Source of the DNA: Dactylonectria macrodidyma
Lineage: Eukaryota > Ascomycota > Sordariomycetes > Hypocreales > Nectriaceae
Length of the DNA stretch: 64,000 bases
NCBI GenBank assembly: GCA_020744425.1
Contig: JAGMUV010000002.1
Span: forward strand, 1,718,501-1,782,500
Direction of reading: 5' to 3'
In this document: one piece after another, positions 24,350-34,810 of the stretch
Layout of the letters: each line of letters starts with the position of its first letter
How positions within the stretch are numbered: position 1 is the first letter of the stretch
Notes under the pieces: model-generated
Database searches by the model: none
Seen by the model: only the letters and a program-made list of their open reading frames with translations
Told to the model about the DNA's origin: nothing
Made by a program: the position numbers and the translations under genes

Positions 24350-25852
24350 GGCCGTGTGTCGTATCTGGACTATTCGCAATTGCTCACGAATCCCGTTGAA
24401 TGGATGGTGGTTTCAATTGGCGAGGTAGAATTACCAGTTGACGAAGAAGAAGGCTTGTGTTTTGGAGAGCAAAAAAGATGATATAAAAAAGGATGTGAGA
24501 CAGAGACGTAGCAAGATTGAGTTCACACCTGACTGACGTCGAATGACGCTTCCGGTTGCAGCGGGCCAGTGTCGAGTGAGGTGACGACAGTGCATTTCGA
24601 CGGCAATCTAGCGGACGGTGGGGCCTTCTAGAAGATTGTCTCAGAATACCAATATGCATGCAGCAAAACCACCACCTCTCCAGGACAGCATGTGAAGCAA
24701 ACGCCTGTAAATGGTAGTATAGCCCATGGATTAACACTCTTATCTGTGACACCTGCGGCGCACCTTCTAGCGGCATCCATCGCCCCCGCTTCACGTCCGT
24801 TGCTGCATGTTTAGGCATCAGGTGCGAGCTCCACTACTCAAAAGCTCACTACCCTAGATCACAATTGGTGAGCTTCGCCTTGACTCAACGGCCAGTCACA
24901 TTTTGTATTTGCAGAGCAGTGTTGGAGAATAATGGTTACTATGGCTATCTGGACCCCTCCAAGTGTTTTTTTTTTAGGAGGGGGGAGGGGATTGTCTTTG
25001 ATCCGCGAAGACCAAGTGCAGTAGAAGAGGCTGTGATCGAGCTCCCAGCTAAGCTAACCAACCCTCCGTTGGCGATCATCTTGGCGGTGGCATACTTAAA
25101 CATGAACGAGGTTGTCGTCACAGAATATCTCAGACTGGTTAAGAGGGCGGGCAATGATACGGTCGAGTTGTTGAGCAGTCGGTTTCGCGACCGCCGTCAC
25201 TATCTGAGAACCTAGGGTGCGGTGACGACTCCTTGACGACCTCTTTCGACTGGCGTCACAGCGCTAGCTCGCAATCAATACCAAGCCAACAGGTAAATAG
25301 AAGAGGCAGTTCAACTAATGAAGCATGCGGCAAAGGAAACATAGCTATGAGGTTGACGGTCAAGTGGAGAAACCAATGAGACTACTGGAACATGTAAGTT
25401 AGTGGAAGGGAAGAGACATTAGTGGGACCACCCTGATCGACTTGTGTCGTAGTAGTTACTTCGACTTTTTCATTTGACTTGCACCAACGCCTTCTGGTGT
25501 CTAGAGTGGTGGCTATGTTAAACAGAGGTAAGCAGCAGAGCAGTTTGTTGTTGGTGTAAAGGAGCGCGTTAGTGGTGCAGATAAGAGTGAAATTTATGCT
25601 ACAAATTAGTTGAATAGTACCACAAATTAGCCCTCAAAGGATTACTGGAAAATACGCAATGATTAATGGTCGCACCACGCTGTTCTCACCAACTCTACAC
25701 TATTAGAAAAAGGGACATCTGGATCCATCTCTTTTTGTATTGGCACAGATTCCAGCTGGAAGCTGATCGTCCCCAACCTTTGAAGTCCAGAGTACCAGCT
25801 GAGCTTCTAAGGCCTCGCACAACGAGTGTAGACGGGCGATCACGTTGCCATC
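24350..25852. other. Divergent intergenic region with a possible dehydrogenase remnant
   Basis: This lies between the minus-strand GFA gene and the plus-strand aldo/keto reductase and holds both promoters. A short minus-strand stretch near 24945-25154 resembles part of a short-chain dehydrogenase and is listed separately. The remainder (25.2-25.8 kb) is AT-rich with no coding signal. Confidence 0.45.
24945..25154 (-). pseudogene. Possible short-chain dehydrogenase fragment
   Basis: The minus-strand frame reads SVTTTSFMFKYATAKMIANGG, then LVSLAGSSITASS and GLRGSKTIPS. The order resembles the middle of classical SDR enzymes: the helix with K/R-x-MI, the strand ending in a Ser motif (SxAGS), then G-x-RGS before the catalytic YxxxK. 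The YxxxK itself, the Rossmann GxxxGxG and all flanks are missing, and a poly-T run plus stops interrupt the region. I treat it as a decayed fragment; chance similarity is possible. Confidence 0.3.
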
Positions 25853-26826
25853 ATGTCCTGGCACCCGCCAACCCTCACATTGGAAAGGCGCATCGCGCTC
25901 CCCAACTCAGTCGCATCGATACCCCAGCTCGGCTTCGGAGTCTACAAGATCCGCGGCGACTCCTGCGCTCAGGCCTGCCTCGATGCCCTCGCTGCTGGTT
26001 ATCGCCATATCGACTCGGCGGATCTGTACCTCAATAGCCACCTCGTCGGTGAAGCTGTTCGTCGCTCTGGTCTCGACCGCGAGAGTGTTTTCCTCACCAC
26101 TAAGGTAGGGAGTCCCAAGCCTCGCCGCGGGAAAGCTGCTGGGAGCGGGAAAGCTGCGGGTGCAGCTGGTGAGGAGGATGATGTGGTTTATCAGAGCGCC
26201 AAGGACAGCGTGGCTCGTATTGCAGGCGATGACGAGAACAGCTATGTCGACCTCCTCCTTATCCATGTGCCTGGCCCGTCTCGTGAGCACAGAAAGAGCC
26301 TCTGGAATGCCCTTGAGCGTCTCAGAATCGAAGGGAAAGCGAGGAGCATCGGCGTAAGTAATTTCGGCATGAGTCACCTCGAGGAAATGCGAGAGTACGC
26401 GACTGTGTGGCCGCCTAGCGTCAATCAAATCGAAGTGAGTCTCAATACCATATCATGCGCATTACAGAAACTCTGACGATGCTACTGTTGTAGCTCCATC
26501 CGTGGTGCCAGCAGCGTGAGCTGGTCTCCTACTGCAATACCCACGGCATCGTCATCCAAGCGTACAGCCCTCTTGCAACCGGTGCACGTCTTGACGATCC
26601 AAAATTGGAGAGTATCGCAAGCAAGTACGGTAAAGCACCAGCTCAGGTCCTCGTGCGGTACGCCTTACAAAAGGACTGGGTGCCGCTGCCCAAGAGCGCG
26701 CAGACAGATCGGATTCGCGAGAATACCGATGTGTTTGGGTTTGAGCTCGACGAGGGGGATATGACGATTCTGGATGAGTTGGATGAAGGTGCAAAAGGAG
26801 CGAGGTTCCCAGCGAATGTGACTTGA
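25853..26826 (+). CDS. Aldo/keto reductase family oxidoreductase
   Basis: Exons 25853-26434 and 26494-26826 (59-nt intron, GTGAGT...TGTAG) encode 304 residues. The AKR catalytic tetrad is present: D54 and Y59 in HIDSADLY, K84 in LTTKV, H138 in LLIHVP. Later landmarks are SIGVSNFG, VNQIE and LHPWCQQRELVSYC, and the NADPH-binding LPKSAQTDRIREN near the C-terminus. Between K84 and H138 sits a Gly/Ala/Lys-rich insert (about 86-110) longer than in typical family members. It probably reduces aldehydes or ketones in the cytosol with NADPH; the substrate cannot be read from sequence. It converges on the neighbouring ligase with 188 bp between stop codons. Confidence 0.93.
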
Positions 26827-27014
26827 TCAGAGGAGGGATAAGAAATGAAAAAAGATGCCCCGGGGCGGATTAGCTTCTGACATCCAGGCGCCGTGACTAC
26901 TACATCGTGCCGCTCTACAGTCATTCTAAGCTACCTATGTACAAGATTTGAAAATATAGACCGAGATACCAGCTGACTTATTCCTTGTTAGCTTCTCCCC
27001 CGTTCTCCAGCTTC

Positions 27015-28923
27015 CTACTTTCTGCCGTGCTTTGCCCACTCTCGCAGCACATTCTTACGAATCTTGCCTGTGCTAGTCTTGGGCAGCTCGTTGACCACCT
27101 CAACCTCGCGGGGGACCATGAACCTGCTGATATCACTCTGGTGCTTGGCCCACGAGATCACCCCGTCACCGGTGACTGACTTGCCCTCCTTGATGGTGAC
27201 GTAGGCCTTGGGCCGCTCACCCCAGTGCGAGTCCGGTACGGAGACGACGCCGGCCTCGAGGATGTCCGGGTGCTGGACGAGCATGCTCTCGAGCGCGACG
27301 GAAGAGATGTTCTCGCCACCTGAGATGATGATATCCTTTGCGCGGTCGAGAATTTGGGCGCTGCCGTCCGGATGCCACACGGCGAGGTCACCAGAGTGAA
27401 GTACGCCGCCAGCGAAGAGTTGCTGAGTGGCGGCTGGGTCTTTGTAGTACTCCTTGGCGCAGATGTTGCCGAGGAAGACGATCTCGCCAATTTCCTTGCC
27501 GTCCTTGGCCACATCGATGAGGACGCCCTGGGGCTGATCGGGCTTGATAATGCGAATGGGCAGGCTGGTGATGAATCCGTGGCCTTGACGCGCCATCTTG
27601 GCGTACTTCTCTTGAGGCGGGAGGGTGTCCCATTCGGGGAGGGTGTAGCACTTGGTGATTGGGCCGTACGTTTCTAAAAGGATGGGTGAGTATGAGATCG
27701 TTTGTCAGAAGGAATTATGAACGTACCTGTCATTCCGTATACATGAACGGGGATGAGGTTGAGGTTCGTCTGTTGATGATTTAGTGTGCTGTCCCCACGC
27801 TAAAGACAAGAGCTCTTACCATTTGCTCAAAGAGATGGCCGCTTGGGGGGCTGGCAGCAACAGTCACTTTCACTTCATGGGGAAGTTTCTCAGCCTCCTT
27901 AGCAGCAACGAGCAACGTATTGACAGTGGGGGCCGCATTGAAGTGAGTGATGCCCTCTTCCTTCAAAAGTTTCCAGATGAGGGGGTACTCGATCTTTCTT
28001 AGACAGACATTGACGCCGCGCACAGCAACAATGGACCAAGGGAAGGTCCATCCCATTGCATGGAACCTAGTCGCGGTTAGAACGTGACAGGTCTTCGTGA
28101 CCAACTGAAGAACAACTTACATGGGAAGAGTCCACAGATACTTGCAGCGGCCAATGTTCAGTCCGGACTCGATAATGTTGGCCATGGCAGCCAGGTATGC
28201 GCCTCGGTGGGTGTAGACGCAACCCTTGGGCCGCGAGGTGGTGCCAGAGGTGAATGGGATGGCGAGCATATCGTCTTCGCTCCTGGCCTGGGAATGGAGA
28301 CCGGCCCATCCTTGATTACCCATTTCTTGGTCATGCTTCAGGCCTTCTAGGACGGCATCGTCAAAGGGACCACAGAGCTGGCCTTCGGTGGCATCTGTAT
28401 CCTAAGGCGGATGGTCAGATAGGACCGCTTACACTTGACAGCAAGTACTCACAAGGTCGATAATTAAGGGAACATTGGCGTGCTTCCCCTTGTACTGATC
28501 CAGCAAGCCGACAAACTCATTATCGACAATGATGCAGTCTACCTCAGCATAGTCTAGGATGTAGTCAATGTCGTCCTGCTTCAGCCTGTAGTTGACGGGG
28601 ACGACAACTCCACCAGCAGCGACAATGCCGTAGATGGACTCGAGGAAAGCGGGCGTATTGGGAGCGAGGATGCCGATGCGGCGATAGCCATGCTTGAGGA
28701 GATAGTAGGCGAGGCCGCGGGCGCGGTCGGCAAATTCGCCATAGGAGCGGCGCAGGACGGCACCGTTGACAGTGATGTGGAAGATGGCCTCGGCGTTGGG
28801 CTCGATGGAGGCAGCGCGCTCAAGGAAGACGGTCGGGGAGAGGGTGTGATAGTTTGGAGGAGCCTGCGGATGAGGTCGCAAGTGATTGAGGATGGAGCGA
28901 ATCCGCGATGGAGGGCCAGACAT
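27015..28923 (-). CDS. AMP-dependent acyl-CoA synthetase/ligase
   Basis: Five exons (28923-28453, 28401-28121, 28066-27820, 27769-27727, 27673-27015) encode 566 residues; introns are 50-54 nt. Adenylate-forming core motifs are all visible: the phosphate loop FTSGTTSRPKG (207-217), YGMTETYGP split across an intron (about 344-352), HSGDLAVWHPDG, ILDRAKDIIISGGENIS, and the catalytic lysine K551 in PKTSTGKIRK. The family activates a carboxylic acid as acyl-AMP and transfers it to CoA. The overall pattern fits medium/short-chain acyl-CoA ligases. There is no C-terminal SKL-type peroxisomal signal (ends KHGRK) and no clear mitochondrial presequence, though the N-terminus is basic. The exact acid is unknown. 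Confidence 0.93.
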
Positions 28924-31866
28924 TGTGGCTTGTGTGTGTGAAGTGAAAAAGAAGTGAGGCACGAGGGTAGTGGAGTACGTAGGCAGGTTGGTGTTGTGGA
29001 CTGTGATGACGACAATGTCAAGCTGGCCTACTCTGACTGCACTCTGTCCCTACTTCCAAGGCTTGGGTTCCACGTAATGAAGATGAAAACAGGTATCTAA
29101 AAATGACAATAGAGATGATGAAAGTAGGGCAAGAGGGAGGACGGGCAGAGGAACAGAGGCAGAGAGAGCGCAGTCGAGTGATTGATTGATGAGAGAGGAT
29201 GAAGGCAAAGCGAGGGACAGAAGACGCAATTCATAGCTACAGTCTCGGTTGATCCCGGCTATAGCATCTCCCAGCGCCAGCCAGCCCAGCGCCACCTTAG
29301 CTTCTCCAATTCCTTCCCTTCCTAGTAACTCCACACCATTCATTGCGGCTGGGCTCCTGTAACCGATCGACGCTTAAAAGAGAGGTGAGCATTGGGGGGC
29401 GCGCCAGTGACGTTTCGGGGGTTGAAGCCCCATCCGCTACCCAATGATGCCCATAGATAAGTACAGTAACCAGGTACCTACGCAAATACGGAACGGTAGA
29501 CCGACAGGGCGGCTCGAACCTACAGACACACAGACACTCTGACGCGGTTGGTGGTTGCTTGGGTTGCGTGTGGGGACCCCGCATAGAGACGGGGGTTAGC
29601 ATAGCGATAGCCGACGAAGGGATGTGTGGGTTTTATGTACTGTACCCAGGAAACGTGGTAGAAAGGCATACAATTTACCACGGAAAACTAAGGGACTGGT
29701 CATCCACGGGTTCCAGAACCATGAGGCCACTGTTGCGTTACCATGGGGTGACGATTCAGCCACCGATTCCTGGACGGACGGCAAGTTTGGAGGTTCGTGA
29801 TGAAGAAGACCCAGAGGGATGGGATGGATGAAGGGAACAAGGACAGAAAAGGAAGTCGCCCGCAACATTCAGGACTGGAAACCCTTGTCTTAAGGGCCTG
29901 GACCCTGAGTTTGGAATGCTGGGATGAGGGAGTCTCGCCATGGTGCCCAAGACGACTTAGCAAGGGTGACAGCCAGGGGTTCACTCAAGGGTGTGACAGC
30001 ATACAGTAATGGGATAAGCCAGGATATATGATACCCGTAGACTCGCTCTAGAAAGCTAACGAGGGCCGTCATGGGGGATCTTACAGCACAGCACATTGGG
30101 CCGTTGATGCTTCTGTACAAGGCCTGCCCCAGTCAGTCTCGGGGCTCCGCTCCAGCGGGTTTTGCGGGGTAATTAAGCGGGCTTAGTTGTGGGGAAGGGA
30201 AGTCCTGGCCGGTACAACCAAATGGTCAGCACTGGTCATTCTGAAGCAGATGCTTGATACCGAGATCAAGATAAAAGACTATAATGTGGTTGTTGCCCAA
30301 AGTCTCATGGTTTCCAATGCATTCAGCCTTGGGTTACTGGCCTTGGTGCACCATCAATATCGCATGTTATCATCATTCAGCCCCGTTGACCGATGAATGG
30401 CTGACTCCCACTGTGACTTTCACTTCGTCAACACAACATTGTTACATCGCGTTGCCCGCCTCTTGCGCTTGCAGCCGTTTATTACCGAGGATATGGTGAG
30501 TCTATCCACATACCGGTAATACCAGACCTCTCTCACCTTGATGGACACCCAGAGGGTTGGAGACACGACATACAAAGTACACAGATTACCCCAATTGTAG
30601 ATCCTAGGAAGCCGTGTCGAGGTAGAAGCCACACAGAGAGATTTGGGGTCGCTTGTGGAGGTGTCACTTGCACATAATATGAAGCTATGAGTGGCTGTCG
30701 TAGTTCTCCAAAATCCCCAAGTTGGTAGTTGTCCTTTTTCCATTTTACGACCCTAGATTGCACTGAGGCACTGACTCTCATGCAAAAAATCATACGGTGG
30801 CCATTTGTCTGCAGCTTAATGTTTAACCAAGGTTAGAACCCCGTCGCTTGCTGGCTTCCAGAAGCAACGCTCTGACTTATCCGAGGCTATCGTGGGTGGT
30901 GATTTTGCTGGGGCGGTAGCGAGTGGCTGTGCCGCTGTGGTGCCGAAATGAGCCCATCGAACCAGTGTGGCTTCGGAAAGCAACTCAATCAACTGGATCA
31001 TGCAACCGGGACAGGTCTAGATGAAGAGAGGTGAGTGAAGTGGGCCATGGTTCTAGCTCCCCTGTGAGTACAAGAATCCCACTGTGGCTACCTGTTCCTT
31101 TATTGCTAGGTACCTATCCTCCCTTCCCGTGCGTGTTAGGCTGTGCCACTGTGGCTCTGTTTTCAGGATATCCTGGTGTCTTCAAGGCTTCAACTCCTTG
31201 TGACTTCAGCAACATGACGCTAACATCGCCCTTGACCCCCACCCGCTCCCCCTCAGCACTGGCCAGTCATGCACCAGTTTCAGGCATAGCAACAGCTCCT
31301 CCCAGGGTCAGCTCCCCTGGAATCAGGCCCTCCACAGGGCCTAGCCTGCCTATGTTGGGTGGTATTTTAGGTCCCTAGTCAGTGGTTATCTCCCCTAAGC
31401 TACTGTAGTAACCCGTCCCTTATCGTAGTGCGTGACCTGACGATCGTGCCTCCGTCATACTGCGTCGCCGCCAATCTGGTGTTGTCATCATCCACCTCAT
31501 CTCACCCTCATCAACCCCAAGCCAGTACACATTCGTTTTGTCCCTGTCTTGACCAGCTCTAGCCCGCTATAATACGGCCTTTACTCCCGCGAGTAAGCCG
31601 GCATCGTGCTGAACAGACATAGACGCGGACCTCCGTGAACCCTCGGGCCGGGTTTGAGTTTCGAGACACGTTTGCTCTTGCATCATTAGTTGCACTCGGC
31701 CTTCCGTGACTTCCTTCATGCCGCGCTGCTAGCAACAGGTATGTATCACTCCGTGTCACCTCGACAACCTCAGCCAAACTACCTACTTCTCTGCCCCCTC
31801 ACCCTTCTCTATATCCTCCATCGCCATCGCCCTCTTTGCTCGCTGCGCGCGTCTCATAAACTCATC
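28924..31866. other. Divergent gene-poor region, 2.9 kb
   Basis: Promoters of the ligase (minus) and the VPS9 gene (plus) are expected at its ends. No ORF with family resemblance was found. A GTATGT donor-like site at 31739 with an acceptor-like CCCACAG at 31892 may mark a 5' UTR intron of the VPS9 gene. Confidence 0.45.
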
Positions 31867-34120
31867 ATGATGGTCTACAGCGCCTCCCACAGGTCCATGG
31901 CTTCCCAAGGCCCCACCAAGAGCTCTTCAGCTCGTCCGTCCGTTCCGCGCACCCAAACCTCCCAATCCCTCGTTCCCGATGATGGCGATCACCTCCAGCC
32001 GCCCAAGAGAGCCCATACCATTGCGCACCCCGCTGTTGCCGACTCCCCAGATGCCTTCGAGACGAGCGACCACAGCGACGGCGAAGACGCCCTCGAGCTC
32101 ACCCGAGCTTCCATCGAGCTCGACATCTTGCCTATTGAGCTTATTACCTTGACCGATAGGTACCTCGCGACACCTCTCAATATCTCGCTTCCCTGGTCTA
32201 ACCGTCGCCAGCTTCATTGACTCTCTATCCGCCAAAGTCCACCCCATCCCGCCTAGCATCGACAGGCTGTCGCAGATGTTCCAAGAATTCTACGCTCTCG
32301 CATCCTCCCACATCAACACTCACATCAATGCTCTCGCGACTATGCAGAGCCGCGACGTCTCCCCCGCCCCATCCTCTTCCTCCATCTCCTCCGCCGCGAG
32401 TCGCCTGCGATCCAAGGCCAGTTCGCTTAACATAAAGGAGAAGCCCAAGCCCGAGGCCGAGCAGCAGATGATCACCACCGAGGAGCTTGCTCGGAGAAAG
32501 CGCGCCAGGAAAGCACTTGAGGTCAAGCGTGGTTTGTTGGAAGAAGCCGTCGAGCGGAGACTGTGTGAAGGAATCTATGATCGGATATATCGCCATCGGA
32601 GCACGCAGGATGAAGCCCAAGACGATAAGCTGCGCTCCAAGACCGCGGCCTTGGCATTGGTGGGGATTGGCCCAGCCGATCTGGGAATTGATCTTGGTGA
32701 AGATTCAAACCAATCTCCGAACGCAGCTGCAGCCAAATTGGATGAGATTACGCAACGCCTTGAGGGAGCGAGGAGAGATCTCGGCCTTATGACGCAAAAG
32801 AGGTATCCTCTTGGGAAGCTGAACCATCTCAAAGCTGCCCATAGGAGCATCGTCGATACCCTTGCTCACTTCCACCCCTCTGCCTCGGCTGATGAGATCA
32901 TGCCGATGCTCATCTACACACTCATCACTCTGCCCCCAGAGAACCTTCGCGTTATCAGCGATGTCCACTTCATCCAAAGCTTCCGTTGGGAACCTAAGCT
33001 CACAGGAGAGGCTGCGTACTGCTTGACTAACCTCGAGGCTGTCATTAGTTTCCTCCAGACCGTTGACCTTGCGACTTTGCGTGCAAATGAGCACCCCTCC
33101 GGTCCAACCAAGAGCACCAGCCCTGTGACGGAAACATTTCCACCTGCTTATTTACAAGGAACTGCGCCGCTAACGACCAAGGAAACTGTTGCCGCGACGA
33201 AGCCCGCTACCTCACCAGCTGGGCTCAAGGCTACCACTACCTTACGCAATCGACGGCTGAGCGATCTTGTCAACACGCCTGCGCAAGCCTTTGGCGCCGC
33301 AAGTGATGCCGTCTTCAACACAGCCGACCAGGGCCTCAAGAACATTTCAACCAGCTTAGGCGATAGCTACAAGTTCTTAGTTGGAAAGCTGCGCGAGCAC
33401 CAGGATAGCCCCCGAGAGTCTATTGTCGTCCCACGCACTCTCGACGACGCACGCAAACTAGTCAGCACCCCTCCTCCAGACGATGACGATGCAGCCAGCG
33501 GAATCGCCGCCCTCCTCGGCGTTGATGATATGGAGCCCCAGAAGCGCCCGGGCCAGCGCGAGGATCGCGTCCTGAATCTCATCGGAGGCCGTCGTGATCA
33601 TAGTGCGGACAGCAATCGCAGTGGCCGCAGTGCTGGCTCCTCGAAAAGGACATTATTCGAGGACCCCCGAGCTGCCGGTGCCACACCGTCCCCTAGCCAA
33701 AACCCTGCCGTGCTAGAACAAATGCGCAACCTAGGCAACTCTTTCAACCCCATGGCTCGCCTGCCTAGCATCAGCATGATTCGGGGCTTTGGACGTAACG
33801 CCTCAACACCGCCGGCGGTACCAGTGGCTAAGGAGACAAAGCCTACAGACGGTGGTGATCTTGCAACGGTAAGCTAACCCTCTTCTCTCTCAAATCGAAA
33901 GTGAGATGCTGACAGCTGGCACGAACAGGCGTTCCCTGATATTGCACCAGCACTCCCCCCCAAGGAGATTCCCAAACTTGCGCCGCCTAACAAGCGCTTT
34001 ATGGAGATACAAACCCCTGGCGAGCTCAGACTGGGGGAAGTTCTTGACCTCTTGCGCGATTACCGTCGACTGGCCGGCGCGCTCAAGGACATGGGCGCCT
34101 TTGAGACCAAGCGAGCGTGA
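31867..34120 (+). CDS. VPS9-domain protein, probable Rab5-type GTPase exchange factor
   Basis: Exons 31867-32159, 32212-33868 and 33929-34120 (introns 52 and 60 nt) encode 713 residues. Residues about 209-385 form a VPS9-type domain: VERRLCEGIYDRIYRHRS opens the helical layer, and the catalytic core SADEIMPMLIYTLI (Asp near 325) is followed by HFIQSF and TGEAAYCLTNLEA (Tyr near 367). Proteins of this kind (yeast Vps9, Muk1) activate Rab5/Vps21 on endosomes. No CUE ubiquitin-binding domain is evident, which argues for a Muk1-like rather than Vps9-like member. The flanks are Ser/Pro-rich and disordered. Two in-frame ATGs (31867, 31870) and another at 31897 compete as start; an in-frame ATG at 31741 overlaps a splice-donor-like GTATGT and is less likely. 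Confidence 0.88.
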
Positions 34121-34810
34121 GATGAATTTCTTGTAGGAATGTGTGAATGCGGCTAGCAATGTATCGAGGGACATAGATGATGTTGGGAGCGGTATATTGG
34201 GAATTATGGATTCGAGGGTGGTGTTGGCGTCACATCTTTTGGCTATAGAACCCATCTTCAGGCTACGTTTTGCTCAGTCTTGGGACTGGCTTCTAGCCGG
34301 AGCACACAATCACGTATCAAGATAGCATAGACAGATGACATGATGGGACGGGGTATATATGGCGTTGGCTTGACCGGTGACGGTCCCTTGTAATTGACCT
34401 GCCATTCTATCTTTAACTCCCAAGAAAAATGGTAGTCTATCACCGCGTCAGGTGATACAGACTAATAAACGACCCGAAATATTGAATCCTTTTCGCCACC
34501 ACCGAGCCTGGTTCTCGGGGTGAAAAAATTGACCACGAAAACGAAAACGCTCAGTCTCATGACAGCACCTTGGTCCAACTCCCGCCTGTCGAACCTATCT
34601 AGTTATAATCCTGTGCCCTACAAGCCGTATTTTTTCCTAGCCGGTGTATCCCCCCATTCCCAAAGTAACTCCTGTGTGTGTGTTTGTGTGTATGTTGTGG
34701 CGGGTATAAAATTAAATTAAAGTGACATGACATCTCCGTGGTTTTGGCGAGCCACGCCTTTACACGTCATGTCTGCCCAAGCGGAATGGAATGTCCTTCC
34801 AAAAGCCGTC
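34121..34810. other. Convergent intergenic region
   Basis: Shared 3' flank of the VPS9 and TRK genes. It contains a short TG-rich microsatellite at 34673-34692 and otherwise nothing recognisable. Confidence 0.5.
34673..34692. repeat. TG-rich microsatellite
   Basis: TG dinucleotides with one TTT interruption, in the 3' flank between two convergent genes. Confidence 0.85.

Noticed and set aside
29500..29525. tRNA-like GGTTCGAG box on the minus strand
   Set aside because: The flanking T-arm stem does not pair and no A-box or acceptor stem is found at the right distance.
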